64,000 nucleotides of DNA, taken from NCBI GenBank assembly GCA_021323265.1, contig JAJTCO010000001.1, positions 62,001 through 126,000 of the forward strand, given 5' to 3'. Within the stretch, counting starts at the first letter, position 1; every line of letters starts with the position of its first letter. The translations under genes and the position numbers were made by a program. Below the pieces are notes generated by a model. That model did no database searches and was not told where the DNA came from. It saw only the letters and a program-made list of their open reading frames with translations. Below are positions 36,095-45,024 of the stretch, piece after piece. The stretch is from Pseudoduganella sp. Lineage in GTDB: Bacteria; Pseudomonadota; Gammaproteobacteria; Burkholderiales; Burkholderiaceae_D.

Positions 36095-37048
36095 CTAGAA
36101 GCGCGTTTCGCGCGCGGCGCGCAGGAAGCGGTCGAGAATGCCGGTGCAGTCGAGCAGCTCCTCGCCGCCCGCGCGGTGGAACTCGGGGTGCCACTGCAGC
36201 CCCATGACAAACGGGGCGCGCCGGTAGCGGATGGCTTCGATCATATTGTCCGGATAGGACAGCGCTTCCACCTGCATGTCCTTGCCCAGGGAGCGCACTG
36301 CCTGGTGGTGGATGGAATTGACCAGCGCGCGCGGCGGGCCTTTCACCATGGAGGGCAGCGAAGAGCCGGGCGGGAAGGTGATCTCGTGCCGGTGCTGGTC
36401 ATAGTCGTCGGAGACGTGCGGGTGCGCGTCCGGCACATCGGTGGCGATGTCCTGGAACAGGGTGCCGCCGAAGGCCACGTTGAGCAACTGGCAGCCGCGG
36501 CAAATGCCCAGCACCGGCTTGCCCGCTTCGACGAATTCATGCAGCAGCTCCAGTTCGTACATGTCGCGCGCCCGGTCGCCGCTCCACTCCGGGCGGGTCG
36601 GCTCCTGCGCATAGCTGTGCGGGGCAACGTCCGCGCCGCCCTGCAGCACCAGGCCGTCCAGGTGCCGGGCGTAGTCGCGCAGGCGGATGTTGGACGGGTG
36701 CAGCAGGCCCGACGTGTTGACGGTCGGGATCATGAACACCAGCACGTCGCGCGACATCACCCACTGCGCCACCGACTCCTCCAGATACTGCAGGTTCTTG
36801 CTGCGCAGGCCCGTGGCGCCCGGTTCGGGATGGTAGATGCGGGCCGAGACGCCGATGTGCAAGGGACGCTGGACGATATGGCGCGTGGCGGCGGCCGCCA
36901 TGCGCCGGTAGCGCGCCAGCAGCACGCGCCCCCACAGGGTGAAGATGGTTTCACCGGGATCGAGGTAACGCGGAATGTCGTCCTTGCGGCGATGGCGGCC
37001 GCGGTCTTCTTCGCGGCGCTCCTGCTGGCGGGGATCATTGGCTGTCAT
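36095..37048 (-). CDS. class I glutamine amidotransferase, gamma-glutamyl-GABA hydrolase (PuuD-like)
   Basis: A 317-residue peptidase C26 family protein. A charged N-terminal stretch of about 60 residues is longer than in PuuD. The catalytic core has VLQGGADVAPHSY, nucleophile Cys183 in VLGICRGCQLLNVAFGG, and the His-Glu pair in LQWHPEFH near residue 290. PuuD-type enzymes cleave gamma-glutamyl-GABA in putrescine breakdown, but no puu genes are nearby. AAGGAGG lies before ATG 37048, which is chosen over an upstream ATG at 37081. Confidence 0.9.
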   Translation of the reverse strand: MTANDPRQQERREEDRGRHRRKDDIPRYLDPGETIFTLWGRVLLARYRRMAAAATRHIVQRPLHIGVSARIYHPEPGATGLRSKNLQYLEESVAQWVMSRDVLVFMIPTVNTSGLLHPSNIRLRDYARHLDGLVLQGGADVAPHSYAQEPTRPEWSGDRARDMYELELLHEFVEAGKPVLGICRGCQLLNVAFGGTLFQDIATDVPDAHPHVSDDYDQHRHEITFPPGSSLPSMVKGPPRALVNSIHHQAVRSLGKDMQVEALSYPDNMIEAIRYRRAPFVMGLQWHPEFHRAGGEELLDCTGILDRFLRAARETRF

Positions 37049-37115
37049 GCGCGAGCTGCCTCCTTGCCGCCAGTGTCGCACACGGGACTGTGAAAAGTCG
37101 CACGGCTCGGCGCGC

Positions 37116-37757
37116 TCAGCGGCTGGTCAGCAGGCGCAGCACTTCCTCTTCCTCCACCTGGGGGAAGGCGCGGTAGTGCCGGCTGACGGAAATGAAGTTC
37201 ATGGGCGTGGCCAGGGTGACCACCGCATCGGCCAGCGGCGCAATCACTTCCAGCGAATCGGGCGCCGCCACCGGCACGGCCGCGATCAGCTGGCGCGGCT
37301 TGCGGGCGCGGATCGAACGCAGGGCGGCGGCCATGGTGGAGCCGGTGGCCAGGCCATCGTCGACGATGACCACGATGCGGTCCTGCGGATCGGTCGGCGG
37401 GTGCGCCCTGCCATAGCTGGCGCGCCGGCGGCGCATCAGCGCCAGTTGTTCCTGCGTCTGCAGCTCCACCCATTCCATGCTGGTGCGGGTGCGGTTGAAG
37501 TAGGGCGCCAGTTCGCGGTTGCCCAGCTCGTCGACCGCGCCCACCGCCAGTTCAGGGTCGATGGCGGATGGAATTTTCCTGACCAGCACCACGTCCAGCT
37601 CGCCGTCCAGGCGGTCGGCGAGGATGCGCCCGATCGGCACGGCGCCACGGGGAATGGCCAGGATCAGGGGGTGCTTGCCGCGCAGGCCGGACAGCTTCTC
37701 GGCCAGCAGCTCAGCTGCCTGCGCGCGGTCTTTCAAGGGCAGATCGATGTCATCCAT
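37116..37757 (-). CDS. phosphoribosyltransferase family protein
   Basis: A 213-residue type I PRTase-fold protein. The PRPP loop is VVIVDDGLATGSTM at residues 129-142, and LAIPRGAVPIGRILA is the first loop. It has no purine- or pyrimidine-specific hood that I recognise, so the substrate is open; members are often phosphoribosyltransferase-like regulators. Start at 37757 is preferred, with GGAGG six bases upstream, over ATG at 37772. It lies 67 bp downstream of no same-strand partner and looks monocistronic. Confidence 0.88.
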   Translation of the reverse strand: MDDIDLPLKDRAQAAELLAEKLSGLRGKHPLILAIPRGAVPIGRILADRLDGELDVVLVRKIPSAIDPELAVGAVDELGNRELAPYFNRTRTSMEWVELQTQEQLALMRRRRASYGRAHPPTDPQDRIVVIVDDGLATGSTMAAALRSIRARKPRQLIAAVPVAAPDSLEVIAPLADAVVTLATPMNFISVSRHYRAFPQVEEEEVLRLLTSR

Positions 37758-37811
37758 GCGAACCTCCGCCATGCTGCCAAGATGACAGCATAGCGCGGTC
37801 TGGCGCGCACG

Positions 37812-38147
37812 TTAAGCCTTGATGTCCAGCAGTGTGCCGAGGCGTTCGTCCGCGGCCTGCACCACCTTGGCCGACAGGTCGAAACCGGCCTTGTAGACCA
37901 GGGAATTGGTGATGGCGCTGGCCGGATCGGTACCCGACGGCGCGCCGCCGGCCTGGTCGGCGGCGGACAGGCCGCGCGCGGCAGTGGACAGCGTGACGCT
38001 GGTGCCGCCCGGGGTCTGCTGGAAGGTCGCTTGCTGCGGCTGGAAATTCTGGGTCGCCATGTTGGCGACGTTGTGCGCTTCCACGCCCAGCGCCTGCTGG
38101 TTGGACTGAAGACCGGACAGGCCGGCCTGGAGTGCGGAGATGGCCAT
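37812..38147 (-). CDS. flagellar basal-body rod-like short protein
   Basis: A 111-residue protein whose N-terminus reads like the flagellar rod / hook axial motif: MAISALQAGLSGLQSNQQAL and VEAHNVANMATQNFQPQQ, with the Asn-rich heptad pattern of FlgB/FlgC/FlgG. The C-terminus (AGFDLSAKVVQAADERLGTL) resembles the C-terminal rod helix. It is about 25 residues shorter than FlgC, and no other flagellar gene is adjacent. It may be a stand-alone paralogue. The ribosome site is weak. Confidence 0.75.
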   Translation of the reverse strand: MAISALQAGLSGLQSNQQALGVEAHNVANMATQNFQPQQATFQQTPGGTSVTLSTAARGLSAADQAGGAPSGTDPASAITNSLVYKAGFDLSAKVVQAADERLGTLLDIKA

Positions 38148-38210
38148 GTGAATGAATTTCCGGAAGGCAAGTGCCGCCAGTTTACCTGATTCCACATGGA
38201 AATTCTCCAG

Positions 38211-38231
38211 CCTGCCCAAAAAATGGGCAGG
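38211..38231. promoter_or_regulatory. inverted repeat in front of TetR gene, possible operator
   Basis: CCTGCCCA-AAAAA-TGGGCAGG is a perfect 8-bp inverted repeat with an A5 spacer. It lies between the divergent rod-like and TetR genes, about 16 bp before TATGAT (38247-38252). That places it over the likely -35 region, where TetR proteins commonly bind to repress themselves and neighbours. Confidence 0.5.
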
Positions 38232-38285
38232 CCACGCAACACATGGTATGATGACGATCGCAATGATAAGCACGCGAGGCCAGCC

Positions 38286-38843
38286 ATGAAGATTACCAAG
38301 GAACAAGCGGAAGAGAACCGGCAAAAACTGGTGGCAACTGCCGCGCGCCTGTTCGGCGAGAAGGGGATCGACGGCGTCGGCGTGGCCGAAATCAGCAAGG
38401 CGGCCGGGCTCACCCATGGCGCGCTGTACGCCCACTTCCCGTCCAAGGATGCGCTGGCGGCGGCCGCCATGCAGTTCAGCACACGCAATGCCTACAGCAA
38501 GGTCACCGAACATCCGGTCACCTTGCCCGGCTTGATCGCCTACTACCTGGCCCCGGAGCAGCGCGACAACCTGGCCACCGGCTGTCCGCTGGCCGCGGCC
38601 GGCAGCGAGATGGCGCGCCAGGATGCCGCGGTGGGCGCGGGCTATACGGCCGGTTTCCGCCAGATGGTCGAGTGCATCGGCCGGCAACTGCCGGCCGGCG
38701 AGGGGCAAAGGGAGCAGGCGCTGGCCATCATGGCGGCCCTGATCGGCGCGCTGTCCGTGTCGCGCAATGTCTACAAAACCGACCCGGCACTTGCCAATGA
38801 AGTACTGAAATCGGTGCAAAACATGCTGTTGAAGCTGAGTTAA
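38286..38843 (+). CDS. TetR/AcrR family transcriptional regulator
   Basis: A 185-residue repressor. The helix-turn-helix lies in residues 12-58 (VATAARLFGEKGIDGVGVAE, ISKAAGLTHGALYAHFPSKD). The ligand-binding half (60-180) includes ATGCPLAAAGSEMARQDAA, typical of the NemR/YdeS-like group that senses electrophiles. ATG at 38286 is chosen; an upstream in-frame start (38196) would cross the palindrome. Target is probably itself and perhaps the following hydrolase gene. Confidence 0.92.
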   Translation: MKITKEQAEENRQKLVATAARLFGEKGIDGVGVAEISKAAGLTHGALYAHFPSKDALAAAAMQFSTRNAYSKVTEHPVTLPGLIAYYLAPEQRDNLATGCPLAAAGSEMARQDAAVGAGYTAGFRQMVECIGRQLPAGEGQREQALAIMAALIGALSVSRNVYKTDPALANEVLKSVQNMLLKLS

Positions 38844-38903
38844 TTGTTACGGTTAATGTTTTGGGATTGCTTTCCTGAACGGTGCGCATAAAAATCGAGG
38901 ACA

Positions 38904-40082
38904 TTGCCCGATAGCATTGTTCCGGAGAGCATCATCAACCCCGTCATCGCCCGACTTGCCGCCGCCGTGCTGGCCTATGCATGCCTGGAACCTGCGCAGG
39001 CCGGCGAGGTGGCGCTCGACGCCCGCCTGAACGAACAGGTGATCATGGTGCCGGCCGGCCGTTCCCAGGCGGTGCAGCTGGAAACCACCGTGTTCCGCCC
39101 GCCCGGCCCCGGTCCGTTCCCGCTGCTGATCGTCAACCACGGCAAGGCGCCCGGCAACCCCAAGTTGCAGGCGCGCGACCGCTTCATCTTCCTTGCCACG
39201 GCCTTCGTGCGCCGCGGCTACGCCGTGATGGTGCCCATGCGCAGCGGCTTTGCCAATTCCACCGGCCGATTCGTCGAATATGGCTGCAACATGACGGCCA
39301 ATGGCTACGAGCAGGCCGGCGACATCGCCGACGTCGTGCGCTACGCGCGCAGCCAGCCCTGGATCGACGGCGAGCGCATCGTGCTGGCCGGCCAGTCCTT
39401 CGGCGGCCTGGCCAGCGTCGCGGCCGCCACCCAGGAACTGCCGGGCGTGCGCGGCATCATGAACTTTGCGGGCGGGCTCAAGGTGCATGGCGACCTGTGC
39501 AACTGGCAACGCGCCCTGGTCAAAGCCTTCGGCGAATACGGCCGCCGCAACAAGGTCCCCAGCATGTGGCTGTACGGCGCCAACGACAGCTATTTCGGGC
39601 CCGAACTGGCGGCGCGCATGCACGCCGCCTTCACCGGCGCCGGCGGGCGCGCGCAACTGGTCGCATACGGCCCGTTCAAGAAGGATGCGCATGGTTTGCT
39701 GGGCAACCGCGACGGCGCCACCGTGTGGCTGCCGGAAGTCGAACGCTTCCTCGCCAGCGTGGGCATGCCGACGCGCGAAGTGGTGGCGCTGGCCGACCCG
39801 CCCGCGCAGCGCGCCACCCACTACGCGGCGCTGGAGGATGTCGACGCCGTGCCGCACGTGCCGCAGCGCGGGCGCGAACAGTACCGGGAATTCCTGCAGA
39901 AGGCCACGCCGCGCGCCTTCGCCATTTCCAGCACGGGGTCCTGGGGCTGGGCCGAAGAGGGCGAAGACACCAATGCCAAGGCGCTGGCGGCCTGCCAGGC
40001 GGCCAGCAAGGAACCGTGCCGGCTGTACTCGGTGGATTACGACATCGTCTGGCCGGAACGGGGCACGGCGGGGCGCAACTGA
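38904..40082 (+). CDS. exported alpha/beta hydrolase (dienelactone hydrolase-like) with C-terminal extension
   Basis: A serine hydrolase of about 390 residues. A signal peptide ends at EPAQAG. The hydrolase core has LIVNHGKAPGNPK, GYAVMVPMRSG, nucleophile Ser165 in LAGQSFGGLASVAAA, then NDSYFGPELA, and KDAHGL with the catalytic His. A C-terminal domain of about 95 residues contains Cys residues and the motif ISSTGSWGWAEEGED. The start is unsettled: the frame has no ATG at its head, so TTG at 38904 is used, and a strong CCGGAGAG lies a few bases before ATC codons at 38931. No function beyond hydrolase can be stated. Confidence 0.85.
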   Translation: MPDSIVPESIINPVIARLAAAVLAYACLEPAQAGEVALDARLNEQVIMVPAGRSQAVQLETTVFRPPGPGPFPLLIVNHGKAPGNPKLQARDRFIFLATAFVRRGYAVMVPMRSGFANSTGRFVEYGCNMTANGYEQAGDIADVVRYARSQPWIDGERIVLAGQSFGGLASVAAATQELPGVRGIMNFAGGLKVHGDLCNWQRALVKAFGEYGRRNKVPSMWLYGANDSYFGPELAARMHAAFTGAGGRAQLVAYGPFKKDAHGLLGNRDGATVWLPEVERFLASVGMPTREVVALADPPAQRATHYAALEDVDAVPHVPQRGREQYREFLQKATPRAFAISSTGSWGWAEEGEDTNAKALAACQAASKEPCRLYSVDYDIVWPERGTAGRN

Positions 40083-40493
40083 TCACGCCAGCTTGAGGCC
40101 GGCAATGAGGGTGAGCGCCGCACTGAGGTAACCGAGCGGACGCTGTCCCCATGCCATGCGCTGCGCCATGAGCGCGCTGGGGCGGTGCAAATGCACGAAG
40201 GCATAACTGGCCAGCAGGTTCTGCAGGGCGACCCAGCCATGCATCATGATGGCGGCGCCCAGCAGGGCAATACCGCCGCCGCGTGCCAGGGCGGTCAGTT
40301 CCACGGCCGCGACGACGACCGCGCCCTGCGCAATGCCCAGCATCATGCCCAGCATGGACACGCGCAACAGGCGCGGATTGAAGTACTGCCGTTGCCATTG
40401 CGGCACCAGGGCCAAGGCGTGCAGGACGAGGATGAGGGTCAGGCTAAATTGATACAAGTCCAACATGGACGCCTGCGACTGCAAAATTTCCAC
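40083..40493 (-). CDS. small membrane protein, four helices
   Basis: A 136-residue protein with four hydrophobic segments (roughly residues 12-28, 40-62, 66-90 and 115-134). I do not recognise the family. GTG at 40493 is chosen because CGGAGG lies 7 bases before it; an ATG at 40463 is an alternative, ten codons shorter. It ends 1 base after the hydrolase gene on the other strand and is divergent from the formate dehydrogenase operon, with a 107-bp gap that holds an imperfect inverted repeat GGGTA-N7-TACCC (40549-40565). Confidence 0.72.
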   Translation of the reverse strand: MEILQSQASMLDLYQFSLTLILVLHALALVPQWQRQYFNPRLLRVSMLGMMLGIAQGAVVVAAVELTALARGGGIALLGAAIMMHGWVALQNLLASYAFVHLHRPSALMAQRMAWGQRPLGYLSAALTLIAGLKLA

Positions 40494-40600
40494 GGTTTGC
40501 CTCCGTGCTGTGGCATCCTTATGCGAAACGTAACATATTCCTCCCCACGGGTACGCATGATACCCTGAGACAAAAGCCATTTCGCGAGGTGAATCAGCCG

Positions 40601-42244
40601 ATGATTCCGATTGCAGTGCAAGGTGCCAGCCGGGAACGCAAGCGCCAGGGGCCGAAAGGGCGGCAGCCCGACGCCGCCGCCCTCCACGCGGTGCAGCAAT
40701 TGCTGGGCGACGCGCCGCGACGGCGCGATTTGTTGATCGAGTATCTCCACCTGATCCAGGACGCCCATGGCTGCCTGTCCGCGGCGCATCTGGCGGCACT
40801 GGCCAGTGAACTGGGGCTGGCGCAAGCCGAAGTGTTCGAAGTTGCCTCCTTCTACCACCACTTCGACATCGTGCGCGAAGGCGAAACGCCGCCGCCACCG
40901 CTGACAATACGCGTCTGCGACGGCCTGTCATGCGAAATGGCCGGCGCCGGCGACCTGCTGGCGCGCCTGCCGGCGCTGCTGGGGCGCGACGTGCGCGTGC
41001 TCCCCAGCCCCTGTATCGGACGCTGCGACCAGGCCCCCGCCGCCCTGGTCGGCCAGCGCGCCGTCGCCCCCGCCAGCTGCGACAGCGTGCTCGCCGCCAC
41101 AGCCGAGCCCGTGTCCACCTGGGGGTCTGACCCCATGGTGGGACACGTGCTCAGCCAGTGCTTGTCGGGGGCACGTTCGGTGGAAGCGGTGATGGCGGAG
41201 CTGGAGGCGTCGGGGCTGCGCGGGCTGGGCGGGGCGGGTTTTCCGGCCGGGCGCAAGTGGCGCATCGTGCGCAACGAGCCGGGGCCGCGCCTGATGGCAG
41301 TGAACATCGACGAGGGGGAGCCGGGGACCTTCAAGGACCGCTTCTACCTCGAGCGCGCGCCCGGGCAGTTCATCGAGGGCATGCTGATCGCCGCCTGGGC
41401 GGTGGGCATCGAGGAGATCTACATCTACCTGCGCGACGAGTACCATGACTGCCGCCATCTGCTGCAGCAGGCGCTGGCGGGCTTGCCGCCGTCGGCGCCG
41501 CGCGTCCACCTGCGGCGCGGGGCGGGGGCATACATCTGCGGCGAGGAGTCGGCCATGATCGAGTCGATCGAGGGCAAACGCGGCATGCCGCGCCTGCGCC
41601 CGCCCTACGTCGCGCAGAAGGGCTTGTTCGGCCGCCCGACCCTGGAACACAATTTCGAGACCCTGTACTGGGTGCCGGAAATCCTGGCGCGCGGCGCCGC
41701 CTGGTTCACCAGCCATGGCCGCCACGGGCGCACCGGCCTGCGTTCGTTCTCCGTCTCCGGCCGCGTCAAGCAGCCCGGCGTGAAGCTGGCGCCGGCCGGC
41801 ATCACGCTGCGCGAATTGATCGATGAATTTTGCGGCGGCATGCTGGACGGGCACCAGCTGTATGCCTACCTGCCGGGCGGCGCGTCGGGCGGCATCCTGC
41901 CGGCCAGCATGGACAACCTGCCGCTGGATTTCGATACGCTGCAGCCGTACGGCTGCTTCATCGGTTCGGCGGCCATCATCGTACTGTCGCAGCACGACAG
42001 CGCGCGCGCGGCCGCCAGCAATATGATGCGCTTCTTCCGCCATGAATCGTGCGGCCAGTGCACGCCTTGCCGGGCCGGCACGGCCAAGGCGGCCGAGCTG
42101 ATGGCCGCGCCGCTGTGGGACGCGGGCCTGCTCGGCGAGCTGTCGCAAGTGATGCGCGATGCGTCGATCTGCGGCCTGGGCCAGGCGGCCCCCAATCCGG
42201 TCGACTGTGTGCTCAAGTACTTCCCGCACGAGGTGTCGAAGTGA
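40601..42244 (+). CDS. NAD-dependent formate dehydrogenase beta subunit, NuoE-NuoF fusion
   Basis: A 547-residue fusion. Residues 30-160 are a NuoE-like [2Fe-2S] domain with ligands Cys106, Cys111, Cys138 and Cys142. Residues 190-545 are a NuoF-like domain: GLRGLGGAGFPAGRKWRI (NAD/FMN loop), RRGAGAYICGEESAMIESIE, and a [4Fe-4S] motif ESCGQCTPCRAG with a later Cys. It takes electrons from the alpha subunit and reduces NAD+. The same fusion plus alpha subunit occurs in tungsten-containing Fdh1 of Methylobacterium. Residues 169-185 of the linker are encoded by a dispersed palindrome. Ends in a GTGA overlap with the alpha subunit gene. Confidence 0.93.
   Translation: MIPIAVQGASRERKRQGPKGRQPDAAALHAVQQLLGDAPRRRDLLIEYLHLIQDAHGCLSAAHLAALASELGLAQAEVFEVASFYHHFDIVREGETPPPPLTIRVCDGLSCEMAGAGDLLARLPALLGRDVRVLPSPCIGRCDQAPAALVGQRAVAPASCDSVLAATAEPVSTWGSDPMVGHVLSQCLSGARSVEAVMAELEASGLRGLGGAGFPAGRKWRIVRNEPGPRLMAVNIDEGEPGTFKDRFYLERAPGQFIEGMLIAAWAVGIEEIYIYLRDEYHDCRHLLQQALAGLPPSAPRVHLRRGAGAYICGEESAMIESIEGKRGMPRLRPPYVAQKGLFGRPTLEHNFETLYWVPEILARGAAWFTSHGRHGRTGLRSFSVSGRVKQPGVKLAPAGITLRELIDEFCGGMLDGHQLYAYLPGGASGGILPASMDNLPLDFDTLQPYGCFIGSAAIIVLSQHDSARAAASNMMRFFRHESCGQCTPCRAGTAKAAELMAAPLWDAGLLGELSQVMRDASICGLGQAAPNPVDCVLKYFPHEVSK
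41105..41152. repeat. dispersed GTGTCCACC palindrome, copy 1 (inside coding sequence)
   Basis: An imperfect 48-bp palindrome: GAGCCCGTGTCC, GGGGGTC, GACCCC and GGACACGTGCTC pair around the centre. It lies in frame in the linker of the beta subunit and encodes EPVSTWGSDPMVGHVL. Two more copies are at 45826-45870 and 53503-53559; the copy at 45826 encodes nearly the same peptide in the same frame. Confidence 0.85.
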
Positions 42245-45024
42245 TCGACTTTGAACTCAATGGCCGCGCCGTGCAGGCCGCTCCCGGGGAAACGCTGCTG
42301 CAGGTGGCGCGGCGCGAGGGCGTGGCGATTCCCCACCTGTGCTATCGGGACGGCATGGAGCTGGCCGGCAACTGCCGCGCATGCATGGTGGAAATCGACG
42401 GCGAGCGCGTGCTGGCCCCGTCGTGCTGCCGCTACCCGGCGCCGGGCATGAAGGTCGACAGCGCGAGCCAGCGCGCGCGCGCGGCGCAGAAGATGGTGCT
42501 GGAACTGCTGCTGGCGGACATGCCGGAACAGCAATACACGCGCCAGAACGAACTGGCGCAGTGGGCCGGCAGCCTGGGCGTGGGGAAGCCGCGATTTGGC
42601 GCGCGCGCCCAGCCTCGGAGCGACCTGTCGCACGCCGCCATTGCCGTCAACCTCGACGCCTGCATCCAGTGCACGCGCTGCGTGCGCGCCTGCCGCGACG
42701 AGCAGATGAACGACGTGATCGGCCTGGCCGGGCGCGGCGAGCATGCGCAGATCGTGTTCGACATGGGCGATCCGATGGGCGCGTCCACCTGCGTGGCCTG
42801 CGGCGAATGCGTGCAGGCCTGTCCGACCGGCGCGCTGATGCCGGCGCGCGGTGCGGCGCTTCCCGTGCCGGAGCGCAGCGTGGATTCGGTCTGTCCCTAT
42901 TGTGGCGTGGGCTGCCAGCTCACTTACAAGATCAAGGACAACAAGATCCTGTACGTTGAGGGGAGGGCGGGCCCGGCCAACGAGGGCCGCCTGTGCGTCA
43001 AGGGCCGTTACGGTTTCGATTACGCGCACCATCCGCACCGCCTGACGCGGCCCCTGGTGCGCCGCGCCGATGCGCCGCCCAAGTCGGGTGGGTTCACGAT
43101 GGACCCGGAGCGGCTGCACGACGTGTTCCGCGAGGCGAGCTGGGACGAGGCGCTGGCACTGGCTGGCGGCAAGCTGGCCGCCATCCGCGACCGGCACGGG
43201 GCGCGTGCGCTGGCGGGCTTCGGTTCGGCCAAGGGCAGCAACGAGGAGGCTTACCTGTTCCAGAAGCTGGTGCGCACCGGCTTTGGCAGCAACAACGTCG
43301 ACCATTGCACGCGCCTGTGCCACGCCTCCTCGGTGGCGGCGCTGCTCGAGGGGATCGGTTCGGCGGCAGTCTCGAACCCGGTCAAGGACGTGCTGCAGGC
43401 GGAGGTGGTGCTGCTGATCGGAGCCAACCCGGCCGTCAATCATCCGGTGGCGGCGACCTGGATCAAGAACGCGGTGCGGCAAGGGACGAAGCTGTTGGTA
43501 TGCGACCCGCGCCGCCCGGAACTGGCGCGCTTCGCGCACCGCTTCCTGCAGTTCAAACCCGATACCGACGTCGCCTTGCTCAACGCCATCCTGCACGTGA
43601 TCGTGGCCGAGGGGCTGGTGGACCGCGATTTCGTCGCCAGCCGCACCATCGGCTTCGAGGAACTGGCGGCCAACGTCGCCGATTACAGCCCGGAGGCGAT
43701 GGCGCCGATCTGCGGCATCGACGCCGGGACGATTCGCGAGGTGGCCAGGCTGTACGCCACCTCGCGCGCCTCGATGATCCTGTGGGGCATGGGCATCTCG
43801 CAGCACATCCACGGTACCGACAATGCGCGCTGCCTGATTGCGCTCGCGCTGGCGACGGGGCAGATCGGGCGTCCCGGCACGGGCCTGCATCCGCTGCGCG
43901 GGCAGAACAATGTGCAGGGCGCGTCCGATGCCGGTCTGATTCCCATGATGTATCCCGACTACCAGCGCGTCATCGATCCGGCTGCGCGGGCGCGCTTTGC
44001 CAGCGCGTGGGGCGTGGCGGCGACGGCCCTGGACGACAAGCCCGGGCTCACCGTGGTGGAAGTGATGCATGCCGCCCTGGCGGGAGAAGTGAAGGGCATG
44101 TACATCATGGGCGAGAACCCGGCCATGTCCGACCCGGATGCCAATCATGCGCGCGCGGCGCTGGCGGCGCTCGAGCATCTGGTGGTGCAGGACATCTTCC
44201 TCACCGAAACGGCCTACCTTGCCGACGTGATCCTGCCGGCCAGCGCCTTCCCGGAAAAGACCGGCAGCTTCACCAACACCGACCGCCTGGTGCAGCTGGG
44301 GCGGCAGGCGCTGGAGCCGCCGGGCGAAGCGCGGCAGGACCTGTGGATCATCCAGCAGATGGCGCAACGGCTCGGCCTGACGTGGCACTATGGCGGCGCG
44401 GCCGATGTGTTCGCGGAGATGCGGCGCGTGATGCCGAGCATTGCCGGCATCACGTGGGAACGGCTGGAGCGCGAGCATGCGGTGACCTATCCCTGCCATG
44501 AGGAGGGCGATCCCGGCACGCAAGTCGTATTCACCGAAACCTTCCCGCGCGAAACGGGGCGCGCACGATTCGTGCCGGCCGATATCATCCCTGCCGACGA
44601 GCGTCCGGACGCGGCCTATCCGATGGTGCTGATCACGGGCCGCCAGCTGGAGCACTGGCACACCGGCAGCATGACGCGCCGCACGGCGGTGCTGGACGCG
44701 CTGGAGCCGGACCCGGTGGCGCTGCTCCACCCGCTCGACCTGGCCGCGCTGGGCGGCAAGCCGGGCGACGTGGTGACGATTGCGTCGCGGCGCGGCCAGG
44801 TGGCGCTGTATGCGCGTGCCGACGACGGCTCGCCGCGCGGCGCCGTGTTCGTGCCGTTCTGCTATTACGAAGCGGCCATCAACAAGCTGACCAATCCGGC
44901 GCTGGACCCCTTTGGCAAGATCCCCGAATTCAAGTACTGTGCGGTGAAGGTGACGCTGGGTGGCCAGGTGGAAGCCCAGTCCAGTTTTGGCGGCGGCAAG
45001 GCGATGGAGGCGGCAGGCGCATGA
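42241..45024 (+). CDS. fdhF: formate dehydrogenase alpha subunit (Mo/W-bisMGD, NuoG-like N-terminus)
   Basis: A 927-residue catalytic subunit with a GTG start that overlaps the beta stop. Residues 1-80 hold a [2Fe-2S] ferredoxin domain (Cys34, Cys45, Cys48 and Cys62). Two [4Fe-4S] clusters follow: CIQCTRCVRAC (141-151) and CVACGECVQACP (184-195). A third sits at CPYCGVGC (218-225). The active-site residue is Cys360 before His361 in HCTRLCHASS, so the enzyme uses Cys, not selenocysteine. The C-terminal dinucleotide-binding domain has LITGRQLEHWHTGSM. It oxidises formate to CO2. Encoding beside tupBCA suggests W rather than Mo. Confidence 0.94.
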   Translation: MIDFELNGRAVQAAPGETLLQVARREGVAIPHLCYRDGMELAGNCRACMVEIDGERVLAPSCCRYPAPGMKVDSASQRARAAQKMVLELLLADMPEQQYTRQNELAQWAGSLGVGKPRFGARAQPRSDLSHAAIAVNLDACIQCTRCVRACRDEQMNDVIGLAGRGEHAQIVFDMGDPMGASTCVACGECVQACPTGALMPARGAALPVPERSVDSVCPYCGVGCQLTYKIKDNKILYVEGRAGPANEGRLCVKGRYGFDYAHHPHRLTRPLVRRADAPPKSGGFTMDPERLHDVFREASWDEALALAGGKLAAIRDRHGARALAGFGSAKGSNEEAYLFQKLVRTGFGSNNVDHCTRLCHASSVAALLEGIGSAAVSNPVKDVLQAEVVLLIGANPAVNHPVAATWIKNAVRQGTKLLVCDPRRPELARFAHRFLQFKPDTDVALLNAILHVIVAEGLVDRDFVASRTIGFEELAANVADYSPEAMAPICGIDAGTIREVARLYATSRASMILWGMGISQHIHGTDNARCLIALALATGQIGRPGTGLHPLRGQNNVQGASDAGLIPMMYPDYQRVIDPAARARFASAWGVAATALDDKPGLTVVEVMHAALAGEVKGMYIMGENPAMSDPDANHARAALAALEHLVVQDIFLTETAYLADVILPASAFPEKTGSFTNTDRLVQLGRQALEPPGEARQDLWIIQQMAQRLGLTWHYGGAADVFAEMRRVMPSIAGITWERLEREHAVTYPCHEEGDPGTQVVFTETFPRETGRARFVPADIIPADERPDAAYPMVLITGRQLEHWHTGSMTRRTAVLDALEPDPVALLHPLDLAALGGKPGDVVTIASRRGQVALYARADDGSPRGAVFVPFCYYEAAINKLTNPALDPFGKIPEFKYCAVKVTLGGQVEAQSSFGGGKAMEAAGA

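Noticed and set aside
41866..44730. 954-codon minus-strand open frame inside the formate dehydrogenase genes
   Set aside because: Same mirror effect; the plus strand has complete Fe-S and active-site motifs.
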